Program-made: the position numbers and the translations under genes
Shown: positions 26,185 to 33,623 of the stretch, in pieces
Layout of the letters: the number at the start of each line of letters is the position of its first letter
How positions within the stretch are numbered: the stretch's first letter is position 1
The notes under the pieces: generated by a model
Databases searched by the model: none
What the model was told of the DNA's origin: nothing
What the model saw: only the letters and a program-made list of their open reading frames with translations
DNA from: Caenispirillum salinarum_A
Lineage (GTDB): Bacteria > Pseudomonadota > Alphaproteobacteria > Rhodospirillales > Rhodospirillaceae
Direction of reading: 5' to 3'
Assembly: GCF_044803115.1 (NCBI RefSeq)
Contig: NZ_CP085224.1
Coordinates: 5,000,703 to 5,064,702 of the forward strand
DNA: 64,000 nucleotides

Positions 26185-26727
26185 ATGATCCGCCTCTTCG
26201 TCGGCCTCGACCTGCCCGAGGACCTGCGCGAGCAGCTTCACCGCCTGGGCGGCGGCATCCCCAACGCCCGGTGGCTGCCGCCTGAAAACCTGCACGTCAC
26301 GCTGCGCTTCATCGGCGAGATCGACGAGGACCGCTGCGACGACGTTCACAACGCCCTGTCGGACATCCGCAGCCCCGCCTTCGACCTGGAGGTCGCCGGC
26401 ATCGGCGCCTTCGAGAACGGCCACCGCGCCCACAGCCTGTGGGCCGGCGTGGAGAAGGTGCCGGAACTGATGCACCTGCACGACAAGGTGGACCGCGCCC
26501 TGGTGGGCATCGGCGAGCCGCCGGAGCGCCGCAAGTACACCCCCCACGTCACCATCGCGCGGCTGAAGGGGGCGCCGGTCCACAAGGTCCAGGACTTCAT
26601 CGCCCACAACAACCTGTTCCGCTGGGGTCCGTGGCGGGTGGAGCACTTCACCCTGTTCTCCAGCGAACTCGGCCGCTCCGGCGCCACCTACACGGCGGAA
26701 GCCGACTACCCGCTGGTGCTGGGATAG
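26185..26727 (+). CDS. thpR: RNA 2',3'-cyclic phosphodiesterase ThpR
   Basis: 180 residues. The paired H-x-T/V motifs of the 2H phosphoesterase superfamily are NLHVTLRFIGEID (about 38-50) and PHVTIARLKG (about 119-128). IRLFVGLDLP is the typical beginning. It opens 2',3'-cyclic phosphates on RNA and can ligate tRNA halves in vitro. It is convergent with the isochorismatase-like gene, 21 bases away. Confidence 0.94.
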   Translation: MIRLFVGLDLPEDLREQLHRLGGGIPNARWLPPENLHVTLRFIGEIDEDRCDDVHNALSDIRSPAFDLEVAGIGAFENGHRAHSLWAGVEKVPELMHLHDKVDRALVGIGEPPERRKYTPHVTIARLKGAPVHKVQDFIAHNNLFRWGPWRVEHFTLFSSELGRSGATYTAEADYPLVLG

Positions 26728-26748
26728 CCGCCCGCCCCGCGCACCCCG

Positions 26749-27351
26749 TCACGCATGAATGGCCGCCGCGTTGGGGGCGATGACGGCGAAGCGGTCGCCC
26801 AAAGCCGCCAGGGAGGCACGGTGCAGGGTCGCCGCGTCCATCACTCCGCCCGCCGGGTCGGGCAGGTCGCGTGTGGCGCAGGCCGCGGCGACGACGGTGG
26901 AGCGATAGCCCAGGTCGAGCGCCGCCCGCACCGTGGAACTGACGCACATGTGCGTCATGAAGCCGCAGACGATCAACTCGGTGCGGCCGGTGGCCTTCAC
27001 CCGGTCGTTCAGCTCGGTTCCCGCGAAGGCGTTGGGCAGACGCTTGCGGATGATGGCCTCGCCGTCGTGGGGCTTCACCGCCGCGGCGATGGCACCGCCC
27101 GGCCCGTCGGGATCGAACGGTCCGCCCGCCCCGCCCTGGTGGGCGATGTGGAAGACCGGCGTGCCCGCCGTGCGCGCCCGTTCCAGCAGCGCCGCCGCCT
27201 CGGCCAACGCCGGCTCCACGCCCGGCAGGGCCAGGCGGCCGTCGACGTATTCGTTCTGGCAGTCGATGAGCACGAGCACGGCCTCGGCCAGGCGCGCGGG
27301 CGTCAGGTCGGCCTTGGCGAGGGACAGCAGGGTCTGGGGGGCATCGGGCAT
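26749..27351 (-). CDS. Isochorismatase-like cysteine hydrolase
   Basis: 200 residues. The catalytic triad of the family is visible: Asp in VLIDCQNEY, Lys in IIRKRLPNAFAG, and Cys in THMCVSSTVRAAL with the preceding cis-peptide GFMTH. It hydrolyses an amide or vinyl ether in a small molecule; the substrate cannot be told from sequence. The start ATG overlaps no neighbour; DinB lies 54 bases upstream on the same strand. Confidence 0.92.
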   Translation of the reverse strand: MPDAPQTLLSLAKADLTPARLAEAVLVLIDCQNEYVDGRLALPGVEPALAEAAALLERARTAGTPVFHIAHQGGAGGPFDPDGPGGAIAAAVKPHDGEAIIRKRLPNAFAGTELNDRVKATGRTELIVCGFMTHMCVSSTVRAALDLGYRSTVVAAACATRDLPDPAGGVMDAATLHRASLAALGDRFAVIAPNAAAIHA

Positions 27352-27405
27352 GGCGGGGCTCCATGGCTGCGGAACAGGGTGGCGGATCGGGGTCGGGCGA
27401 GGCTC

Positions 27406-27933
27406 TCAGGCAGGCTCCAGCACCGAGGCCGGATCACGCAGGAAGTAGATGAGGTCGATGGACGGCGGTGCCACGCCGTTTTCGCTCAGCATCTGGTGGA
27501 CCTGTCCCCGGTGGTGCGTCTGGTGGTTGAAGACATGGGTCAGCACCGGGTGCAATGGCTGCTCGAAGGTCTCCCCCGCCATGTTGGCATAGCGGAACGT
27601 GCCGGCAAGGCGCGCGTCGTCCCAGCCGTCGACGGTGCGGATGATGTGGGCGTCGAAATCCTCCCGTGCGCCGTACAGGGCCTGCGGCTCGGCATAGAGC
27701 ACCTCGTCGAGGCGGCTGACGCCGGCGTCCGTGCCCTCGATGCGGGAGAACCAGATACGGTCGCCCACCAGCACATGGTTCAGCGTCTTGACGACGGAGC
27801 CGAAGAAACTCGGCCGCTCGCGCACCGCCTCGCCCGGCGGCAGGGCAAGCACCGCGTCATACAGGCGCGTGTTGGCCCAGGCGTTGTAGCGGGCCATGGT
27901 GCGGACATGGCGGACGGTCTGGGACAGTGTCAC
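27406..27933 (-). CDS. DinB-family putative metal-dependent hydrolase
   Basis: 175 residues, GTG start with AGGGGAGG upstream. The four-helix DinB fold carries its usual metal-ligand histidines: NHVLVGDR (first), HVFNHQTHHRGQVHQML (HxxxH pair). Members act in thiol-dependent detoxification (S-transfer from bacillithiol or mycothiol) or are uncharacterised; the thiol partner here is unknown. It may be co-transcribed with the isochorismatase-like gene. Confidence 0.9.
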   Translation of the reverse strand: MTLSQTVRHVRTMARYNAWANTRLYDAVLALPPGEAVRERPSFFGSVVKTLNHVLVGDRIWFSRIEGTDAGVSRLDEVLYAEPQALYGAREDFDAHIIRTVDGWDDARLAGTFRYANMAGETFEQPLHPVLTHVFNHQTHHRGQVHQMLSENGVAPPSIDLIYFLRDPASVLEPA

Positions 27934-28077
27934 GACGGGCCTCCCCTGATGGTGGACGGGAATGGTCCCCCGAGCCTACCGGGAAGGCCCTCCATCGCCA
28001 GAGCCACTTCCATGCCCCTGGAAAGGTCCGCCGGCACCGGGGATGCCGTGCCGACACCCCGGCCCGCGCCATCCCGC

Positions 28078-28989
28078 TCAGGTGCGGACGTCGCACTCGG
28101 CCATCTTCATGTCCACGCGGTGCTGGCGGCAGCAGGCGATCAGGGTGTTGCGCAGGAGCATGGCGATGCCGAGCGGGCCCACGGCCTCGAACCGGTCGGC
28201 GAAGGCGCCGGCGACCGCGATGACCTCGTCGCGCTTCACGTCGCCCACCATGCGTGATTCGCCCGGCCCGGCGTGGATGGTGTGGCGGCCGGTGTCGATG
28301 ACCGTCGCGCCCGGCGAAATCCAGTCGCCGCGCACCATTTCCGGCCGGTTCAGGGCGGCGACGACGATCTCGCACTCGCGCGAGATGGCCTTCACGTCGG
28401 TCAGGCTGGTACGCGAATGGACCTGGGTGACCGTGCAGTCGGCGTCGGTCAGAAGTCTCGCCAGCGGCTGGCCGACGCCCAGGCAACGGCCGAGCACGAC
28501 AGCCCGCCGGCCGCTCATGTCACCCAGGTGGCGGCGCAGCAGGTCCACCACCGCCAGCGGCAGGCTGGGCACCAGTCCGGCCGCTCCCATCGTCAGGTCG
28601 CCGATGTTCAGCGGGTGCTGGCCATCCACGTCCTTGGCGGGGTCCACGGCGCGGCGCACCCTGCCGATGTCGATGCCCGGCGGCACCGGCTCCAGGATCA
28701 CGACGCCATTGATGTCGCTGTCGTCGTTGATGCCCTCGACCACCAGCAGCAACTCGCGCGTGGTGCTTTCCTTGGGCATGTCGTGACGGTTGACGCGGAA
28801 GCCGGCGTCCAGCGCCCACTGCTCCCGGTGGTCGAGCATGGATCTGGTCTCGCCCTTGTCGCCGACGCGGATGAGGGCGAGGCCGGGGCGCACGCGCTCG
28901 TAGTCGCGCAAGGCGCGGACGCGGGCGGCGACGGCGTCGCGCAGGTCCTCGGCGTCCTCGCGGCCTTCCAGGATGACGGCTTTAGCCAT
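28078..28989 (-). CDS. FolD-like protein lacking the catalytic Tyr and Lys
   Basis: 303 residues from ATG 28989. The fold is that of methylene-tetrahydrofolate dehydrogenase/cyclohydrolase: the KDVDGQHPLNIG, VTQVHSRTSL, RPEMVRGDWISPGATVIDTG and VGPLGIAMLLRNTL blocks align. The active-site block does not: against the E. coli block around Tyr50/Lys54, this protein has Met51 and Arg55, and the substrate-contact Q of QLPLP is Leu (ILEPVP). The NADP-loop ASNIVG is RCLGVG. Either activity is therefore doubtful, and it may be a paralogue with a different job. It overlaps the DUF167 gene by eight bases in an operon with YggT. Confidence 0.85.
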   Translation of the reverse strand: MAKAVILEGREDAEDLRDAVAARVRALRDYERVRPGLALIRVGDKGETRSMLDHREQWALDAGFRVNRHDMPKESTTRELLLVVEGINDDSDINGVVILEPVPPGIDIGRVRRAVDPAKDVDGQHPLNIGDLTMGAAGLVPSLPLAVVDLLRRHLGDMSGRRAVVLGRCLGVGQPLARLLTDADCTVTQVHSRTSLTDVKAISRECEIVVAALNRPEMVRGDWISPGATVIDTGRHTIHAGPGESRMVGDVKRDEVIAVAGAFADRFEAVGPLGIAMLLRNTLIACCRQHRVDMKMAECDVRT

Positions 28990-29332
28990 GATCGCGTATC
29001 CGTTCCCAAAGGTAATCCGCAAGGGCCTGCGGCTCGTCGCTTTCGATCAGCAGGGTCTTGCGGCGGTCGGTGGCGCCGGCGGTGATGGAGACGGCCGATT
29101 TCGGCAGCTTCCAAACCTTCGCCAACAGCTTCACCAACGCCTGATTGGCCTTGCCGTTCTCGGGCACGACGGTGACCGCCACCTTCAGCACCCGCCCGCC
29201 GTCGGCATCGGCCGCGAGTCCCTGGACGGCATTGCGCGAGGCCTTGGGCGTCAGGCGCACGAACAGCCGAACGCCCCGCGCGCAAGGTTCCAGCGGCGGG
29301 GCGTCGACGGTGTGTGGATCGGCGGCGGCCAC
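28982..29332 (-). CDS. DUF167 family protein (YggU-like)
   Basis: 116 residues, GTG start with AAGGA four bases upstream. The signature GVRLFVRLTPKASRNAVQG and VTVVPENGKANQALVKLLAKV is typical of DUF167/UPF0235, a small alpha/beta protein of unknown role that follows yggT in many genomes. The first 20 residues are low-complexity. It starts seven bases after the yggT stop and overlaps the FolD-like gene. Confidence 0.92.
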   Translation of the reverse strand: MAAADPHTVDAPPLEPCARGVRLFVRLTPKASRNAVQGLAADADGGRVLKVAVTVVPENGKANQALVKLLAKVWKLPKSAVSITAGATDRRKTLLIESDEPQALADYLWERIRDHG

Positions 29333-29339
29333 GGCGTCC

Positions 29340-29645
29340 TTAGAACGCGCCGGCCTGCATGGCGAGGCGGCCGAGCACGCCCTCCAGGAAGATGATCAGC
29401 AGGATCAGCACCATGGGCGACAGGTCCACGCCGCCCATGACGGGCACGACGGACCGGATGGGGCGCAACGCCGGCTCGGTGATGCGATGCAGGAAATCGC
29501 CCACCATGTAGACGAAGCGATTGCTCGTGTTGATCACATTGAAGGCGACCAGCCAGCTCAGCACCGCCGAGATGATGATGGCCCACAGGTAGAGGTTGAG
29601 CGCAATCAGCGCGACCTGGATCAGGGGACCGAGAACAACATCCAT
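29340..29645 (-). CDS. YggT-family inner-membrane protein
   Basis: 101 residues with two hydrophobic segments (about 6-34 and 72-96) and the conserved loop FVYMVGDFLHRITEPALRPIRSVVP between them. YggT proteins are implicated in osmotic or potassium homeostasis and in cell shape. First gene of the yggT, DUF167, folD-like operon. Confidence 0.93.
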   Translation of the reverse strand: MDVVLGPLIQVALIALNLYLWAIIISAVLSWLVAFNVINTSNRFVYMVGDFLHRITEPALRPIRSVVPVMGGVDLSPMVLILLIIFLEGVLGRLAMQAGAF

Positions 29646-29757
29646 GGGGGACAACCGCTCCGCGTTGAAAAGCTCTGCAAAACGTAAGGCTTGGCCGGCA
29701 CCTGCGCAAGAGCGCCGGCGCCCGCGCGACGCCGTCGAAAAACCGCAGAGGATTTGC

Positions 29758-29786
29758 TTGACATCCCCCTCGGTCCTCACCATTAT
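29758..29786 (+). promoter_or_regulatory. Consensus promoter of tRNA-Ala
   Basis: TTGACA, exactly 17 bases, CATTAT; the tRNA begins ten bases after the -10. Confidence 0.8.
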
Positions 29787-29796
29787 CGCGTCCGCC

Positions 29797-29872
29797 GGGG
29801 CTGTAGCTCAGATGGGAGAGCGCTGCAATCGCACTGCAGAGGTCAGGGGTTCGATTCCCCTCAGCTCCACCA
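29797..29872 (+). tRNA. tRNA-Ala, anticodon CGC
   Basis: 76 bases that fold as a cloverleaf: acceptor stem GGGGCTG / CAGCTCC with the alanine identity pair G3-U70, D arm GCTC / GAGC, anticodon stem CTGCA / TGCAG with loop ATCGCAC (anticodon CGC, reading GCG), and T arm AGGGG-TTCGATT-CCCCT. The CCA end is encoded. It has a consensus promoter upstream and an intrinsic terminator just downstream. Confidence 0.97.
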
Positions 29873-29934
29873 GATTTCCGGTCAACCCGCCGCTGGCGAT
29901 AGCGGCGGGTTTTCTGCTTTTCGGCCGGCAATCG
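29848..29934 (+). repeat. 87-bp direct repeat, copy 1 (contains the tRNA-Ala 3' end)
   Basis: The last 25 bases of the tRNA, its terminator and the following bases up to CGGCCGGCAATCG recur exactly at 29972-30058. The period is 124 bases. Confidence 0.95.
29884..29914 (+). terminator. Terminator of tRNA-Ala
   Basis: A CCCGCCGCT / AGCGGCGGG stem with a six-base loop is followed by TTTT. Confidence 0.9.
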
Positions 29935-29971
29935 ACCCCCTGCCCTTGGCTTCGCGCCCCTCCGGGGCGAC

Positions 29972-30058
29972 GGTTCGATTCCCCTCAGCTCCACCAGATT
30001 TCCGGTCAACCCGCCGCTGGCGATAGCGGCGGGTTTTCTGCTTTTCGGCCGGCAATCG
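29972..30058 (+). repeat. 87-bp direct repeat, copy 2 (partial tRNA tail)
   Basis: Identical to 29848-29934. It carries only T-arm and acceptor 3' strand, so it is not a second tRNA gene. The 37 bases between the two copies hold no recognisable gene. Confidence 0.95.
30008..30038 (+). terminator. Second identical terminator within repeat copy 2
   Basis: Same hairpin and T tract as at 29884-29914. Confidence 0.85.
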
Positions 30059-30210
30059 CATTCCGGCGCAGCCGGAAGACCCACCCGCACCACCGGCGTA
30101 GCGCATCCTCCTTCCGGCATCGCGTCCGCCGGTTTTCTTGGCGGAACCCCGGCGCGCGCGGTAGCCTTTTCCTTCAGCCGTCTTCCACGGGACCGGAGGC
30201 TTGAAGGCCC

Positions 30211-31002
30211 ATGCGCATCGCCCTGTTCCAGACCCAAGGCAGCCCCGGTGACGTCGAGGCCAACATCACCGCCGCCGAGGAAGCCGCCGCGCGGGCCAAG
30301 GCCGGTGGCGCCGACCTGCTGATCCTGCCCGAGATGTTCCTGTCGGGCTACGCCATCGGGGAACTGGCCTTCGAACTGGCCGAGTCCGCCGATGGCGACT
30401 CCGCCCGCCGCATGGCCGAGGCCGCCCGCCGCCACGCCATCGCCATCCTCTACGGCCACGGCGAGCACGGCGAGGGCGGGCACTGCTACGACGCCGCCAC
30501 CCTGGTGGACGCCCGCGGCCGCCACCGCACCACCTATCGCAAGGCCCACCTGTTCGGCGACGACGAGCGCACGGTCTACTCGCCCGGCAACGACCTGGGC
30601 CATCCGCACGGGCTGAACGGCCTGCGCGTCGGCGTCCTGGTCTCCTACGACGCCGAGTTTCCCGAGGCCGTCCGCGCGCTGGCCGCCCACGGCGCCGACC
30701 TGATCTGCGTGCCCGCCGCCCTGCCCGAGTCCCGCCGCAAGGTCGCGGAACTGCTGGTTCCCGCCCGCGCGGCGGAAAACGGCTGCTTCGTCGCCTACGC
30801 CAACCGCTGCTGGCGCGAGCACGAGACCGCCTATGCGGGGCTGAGCACCGTCGCCGCCCCCGACGGCTCGGTGCTGGCGCGGGCCGGGCGGGACGAGGAC
30901 ATGCTGTTCGCCAATATCGACGTCCCCGCCTATCACCGCACGCGCGACGCCAGCCCCTATCTGGACGACCGCCGGCCGGAGCTTTACGCCGCGGCGGAAT
31001 AG
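30211..31002 (+). CDS. Carbon-nitrogen hydrolase-fold protein with Ser in place of the catalytic Cys
   Basis: 263 residues, the length of a compact nitrilase-superfamily enzyme. Glu41 (ILPEMF) and Lys111 (TYRKAHLF) of the Glu-Lys-Cys triad are present, but the nucleophile position in GVLVSYDAEFPE is Ser145 (codon TCC at 30643), where the family has Cys followed by YD.EFPE. The rest of the fold, including ENGCFVAYANRC and the dimer interface, is intact. It may be a non-hydrolysing binder or a weak hydrolase. It stands between the tRNA-Ala repeats and cysS. Confidence 0.87.
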   Translation: MRIALFQTQGSPGDVEANITAAEEAAARAKAGGADLLILPEMFLSGYAIGELAFELAESADGDSARRMAEAARRHAIAILYGHGEHGEGGHCYDAATLVDARGRHRTTYRKAHLFGDDERTVYSPGNDLGHPHGLNGLRVGVLVSYDAEFPEAVRALAAHGADLICVPAALPESRRKVAELLVPARAAENGCFVAYANRCWREHETAYAGLSTVAAPDGSVLARAGRDEDMLFANIDVPAYHRTRDASPYLDDRRPELYAAAE

Positions 31003-31087
31003 CCGGCGGCGCGGCGATCGCGGGTTGGTCGGGCGCGGGCTTGGTGGTACACCAAGGGCCTTCCAGACCCGCAGAGAAGTCGCAAGG

Positions 31088-32638
31088 ATGACCGAGAAGC
31101 ACCCGCTCCGCCTGTTCAACAGCCTGGGCCGCGAGGTTCAGGAATTCCAGCCCATCGATCCGCGGAACGTGCGCGTCTACTCATGCGGCCCGACGGTCTA
31201 CAACTACGCCCACATCGGCAACCTGCGCGCCTACGTCTTCGCCGACACGCTGCGCCGGGTGCTGACCTTCAAGGGCTACAACGTCACGCACGTCATCAAC
31301 ATCACCGATGTGGGCCACCTCACCTCCGACGCCGACGAGGGCGAGGACAAGATGGAGATGGCCGCCAGCCGCGAGAAGAAATCCATCTGGGACATCGCGG
31401 CCCACTACACGGCGGTGTTCAAGGACGACGTGCGGCGCCTGAACATCCTGGAGCCCAGCCACTGGACGCCCGCCACGGCCCACATCCAGGAAATGATCGC
31501 CTTCGCCCGCGACCTGGCCGAGGCCGGATACCTCTATGAGCTGGAGGACGGCGCGTACTTCGATACCTCGCGCGTGCCCGATTACGGCAGGCTGGGCCTG
31601 CTGGACCTGGAGGGGCAGGAGGCCGGCGCCCGCGTCACCGGGCCGGGCGACAAGCGCAACCCGGCGGACTTCGCGGTGTGGCGCAAGAGCCCCGAGAACA
31701 GCCGCCGCCAGATGGAATGGCACAGCCCCTGGGGCGTCGGCGCGCCGGGCTGGCACCTGGAATGCTCCGTCATGTCCATGAAATACCTGGGCGAGCGGTT
31801 CGACATCCACACCGGCGGCATCGACCATCGCCAGGTCCACCACTGCAACGAGATCGCCCAGAACCAGGGCTACACCCGCAGCGACAAGACGGGTGCCAAC
31901 TGGTGGATGCACAACGAGTTCCTCATCATGCGCGACGGCAAGATGAGCAAGTCGTCGGGCAGGTTCCTGACGCTGGGCTCGCTGGTGGACCAGGGCATCC
32001 ACCCGGCCGTCTACCGCCTGTTCCTGCTCGGCGCCTCCTACCGCTCGTCCCTGGAGTTCACCTGGGATGCGCTCGTGGGCGTGCGGTCGAGCCTGCGGCG
32101 GATGCTGCTGCGGGTGGAAGACCTGAAGGCGCGGGCAGGCGACACGTCGCAATGGATCAAGCTGGCGACGGAGGATCATTATTCCTCCGGCGGGTCGCTG
32201 TCGTATCTGGTGGAGCGCCTGACCGACGGCCTGACGGGCAAGCCGGCGGAGTTCCTGGACAAGCTGGACGCGGCGGTGTCCAACGACCTTGGCACGCCGG
32301 TGGCGCTGGCGCACCTGAACGAGCTTCTGTTCGCCAAGAAGACCGACCCGGCCGACGTTCTGCGGGCGGCGGCGGTCTATGATCTGGTGCTGGGGCTGAA
32401 CCTGCTGACCATGTCCCCGCGCGACCTGGTCATCCGCCCCGCCGGCCAGACCCTCGACGAGGCCGAGATCGAGGCCCGTTTGGCCGAGCGCACGGAAGCC
32501 CGCAGGAACAAGGACTTCGCCCGCTCCGACGCCATCCGCGACGAGCTGGAGGCCATGGGTGTGGGCATCATGGACACCCCCCAGGGCACCCTGTTCGAGT
32601 GGCTGCCGCTGGCCGCGACGGACATCAAGCCGGAGTGA
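31088..32638 (+). CDS. cysS: Cysteinyl-tRNA synthetase
   Basis: 516 residues from the ATG at 31088 (after CGCAAGG); the longer frame is not homologous. Class I signatures are YAHIGNLRAYV (HIGH-type) and GKMSKSSG. The first zinc-site Cys is in YSCGPTVYN, and HLECSVMSM with GGIDHRQVHHCNE gives the others. A C-terminal DALR-type helical domain ends the protein (LAERTEARRNKDFARSDAIRDEL). It charges tRNA-Cys. A 45-base hairpin follows its stop. Confidence 0.97.
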   Translation: MTEKHPLRLFNSLGREVQEFQPIDPRNVRVYSCGPTVYNYAHIGNLRAYVFADTLRRVLTFKGYNVTHVINITDVGHLTSDADEGEDKMEMAASREKKSIWDIAAHYTAVFKDDVRRLNILEPSHWTPATAHIQEMIAFARDLAEAGYLYELEDGAYFDTSRVPDYGRLGLLDLEGQEAGARVTGPGDKRNPADFAVWRKSPENSRRQMEWHSPWGVGAPGWHLECSVMSMKYLGERFDIHTGGIDHRQVHHCNEIAQNQGYTRSDKTGANWWMHNEFLIMRDGKMSKSSGRFLTLGSLVDQGIHPAVYRLFLLGASYRSSLEFTWDALVGVRSSLRRMLLRVEDLKARAGDTSQWIKLATEDHYSSGGSLSYLVERLTDGLTGKPAEFLDKLDAAVSNDLGTPVALAHLNELLFAKKTDPADVLRAAAVYDLVLGLNLLTMSPRDLVIRPAGQTLDEAEIEARLAERTEARRNKDFARSDAIRDELEAMGVGIMDTPQGTLFEWLPLAATDIKPE

Positions 32639-32652
32639 CATGCTCCAAGGCA

Positions 32653-32697
32653 CCGGTCCGGGGCGTAGAGGGGATACCCCCTCACGCCCCGGACCGG
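32653..32697 (+). repeat. Long hairpin between cysS and the phosphatase gene
   Basis: A perfect 14-bp outer stem (CCGGTCCGGGGCGT with its complement) continues, after one bulged A, into GAGGGG-ATAC-CCCCTC, giving about 20 pairs over 45 bases. There is no T tract. Its 3' arm runs into the GGAGG ribosome binding site of the gene starting at 32709. Confidence 0.8.
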
Positions 32698-32708
32698 AGG
32701 CCGCTGCC

Positions 32709-33278
32709 ATGCCCCTGTTTCGCGCCCTTCTGACGCTGCTTCTCCTGCCCCTCCTCGCCGCCCCCGCCCATGCGGCGGAGGATGCCCTGTGGTCGGCCCT
32801 GAAGGAGGGCGGCCATGTGGTGCTCATGCGCCATGCCCTGGCGCCGGGGACGGGCGACCCGTCCACCTTCGCGCTGGATGATTGTTCCACCCAGCGCGTG
32901 CTGAACGACACCGGCCGCCAGCAGGCGCGCGACACCGGGGCGGCCTTCCGCGCCCACGACGTGCCGGTCTCGCGCGTGCTGACCAGCCAGTGGTGCCGCT
33001 GCGTGGCGACGGCCGAGCTTCTGGACCTGGCGCCGGTGGAGGAGGAACCGCTGCTCAACAGCTTCTTCCGCGACCGCTCCCGCGGCCCGGCGCAGATCGC
33101 GGGGCTTGAGGACCTGATCGCCGCCCTGCCGCGCGACGGCGACACGGTTGTGATGGTGACCCATCAGGTGGTCATCACCGGCCTGACGGACGTCTTCCCC
33201 GCCAGCGGCGAAATGATCGTCCTGCGCCTGGAGCCGGATGGCGGCTGGACCCAGGCGGGACGGATCGCGGCGCGGTGA
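32709..33278 (+). CDS. Periplasmic histidine-phosphatase family protein
   Basis: 189 residues with a signal peptide (FRALLTLLLLPLLAAPAHA, cut near residue 22). The branch-1 histidine phosphatase residues are VLMRHALAPG (phospho-His), SQWCRCVATA (SR/QW-type block), and MVTHQVVITGL (second His). It resembles Ais-like LPS heptose phosphatases by its CSTQRVLN and LNSFF blocks, but the substrate is not certain. A GGAGG site lies at 32696-32700, partly inside the upstream hairpin. Confidence 0.88.
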   Translation: MPLFRALLTLLLLPLLAAPAHAAEDALWSALKEGGHVVLMRHALAPGTGDPSTFALDDCSTQRVLNDTGRQQARDTGAAFRAHDVPVSRVLTSQWCRCVATAELLDLAPVEEEPLLNSFFRDRSRGPAQIAGLEDLIAALPRDGDTVVMVTHQVVITGLTDVFPASGEMIVLRLEPDGGWTQAGRIAAR

Positions 33279-33288
33279 GGCTTTGCGA

Positions 33289-33498
33289 TCAAGTTGTGTG
33301 GCACGCGTAGCAGCAGTAGTAGCAGCCATTGGCGGTGCTGTAGCCCTTCTTCTTCGCTTCGCTGACCGCTCCCTCGCAGTCGTCGTGCCAGCCGAGTGGT
33401 TCCTGGTTCTCCGGTTGAGCCCCGTACTTGCAGGAACTCTCGTGGACCTCGTGGTCACCGTTGGACTGCGCGTTCTTGTTGACGTGGTAGTACGGCAT
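33289..33498 (-). CDS. Small Cys-rich protein of a widespread unknown family
   Basis: 69 residues preceded by a very strong AAGGAGGAA site. The pattern YYHVNKNAQSNGDHEVHESSC in its N-terminal half and NGCYYCCYACHTT at its end match a family I recognise as scattered across many unrelated bacteria, usually as a lone small gene. Five to six Cys with His suggest a metal site. The gene and the next 125 bases are clearly AT-richer than their neighbours, a sign of recent acquisition. Function unknown. Confidence 0.8.
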   Translation of the reverse strand: MPYYHVNKNAQSNGDHEVHESSCKYGAQPENQEPLGWHDDCEGAVSEAKKKGYSTANGCYYCCYACHTT

Positions 33499-33539
33499 CG
33501 ATTTCCTCCTTGATGAAAAGGTGGTCTAGGAGGAACGAA

Positions 33540-33567
33540 TTTACAGCGAACTTAGAAGGCTTGGCAA
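33540..33567 (-). promoter_or_regulatory. Candidate promoter of the small Cys-rich gene
   Basis: On the minus strand TTGCCA, 16 bases, TGTAAA; it is in the AT-richer patch, and the strong Shine-Dalgarno follows. Confidence 0.4.
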
Positions 33568-33623
33568 GTTTTGGTCGTCTTTGTAGAAAATACACGCAAA
33601 ACGCGCCAAACATGTCTGGTGCC

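Noticed and set aside
29972..29996. Second tRNA-Ala gene
   Set aside because: Only the T arm and acceptor 3' strand are present; there is no D arm, anticodon arm or 5' acceptor strand.
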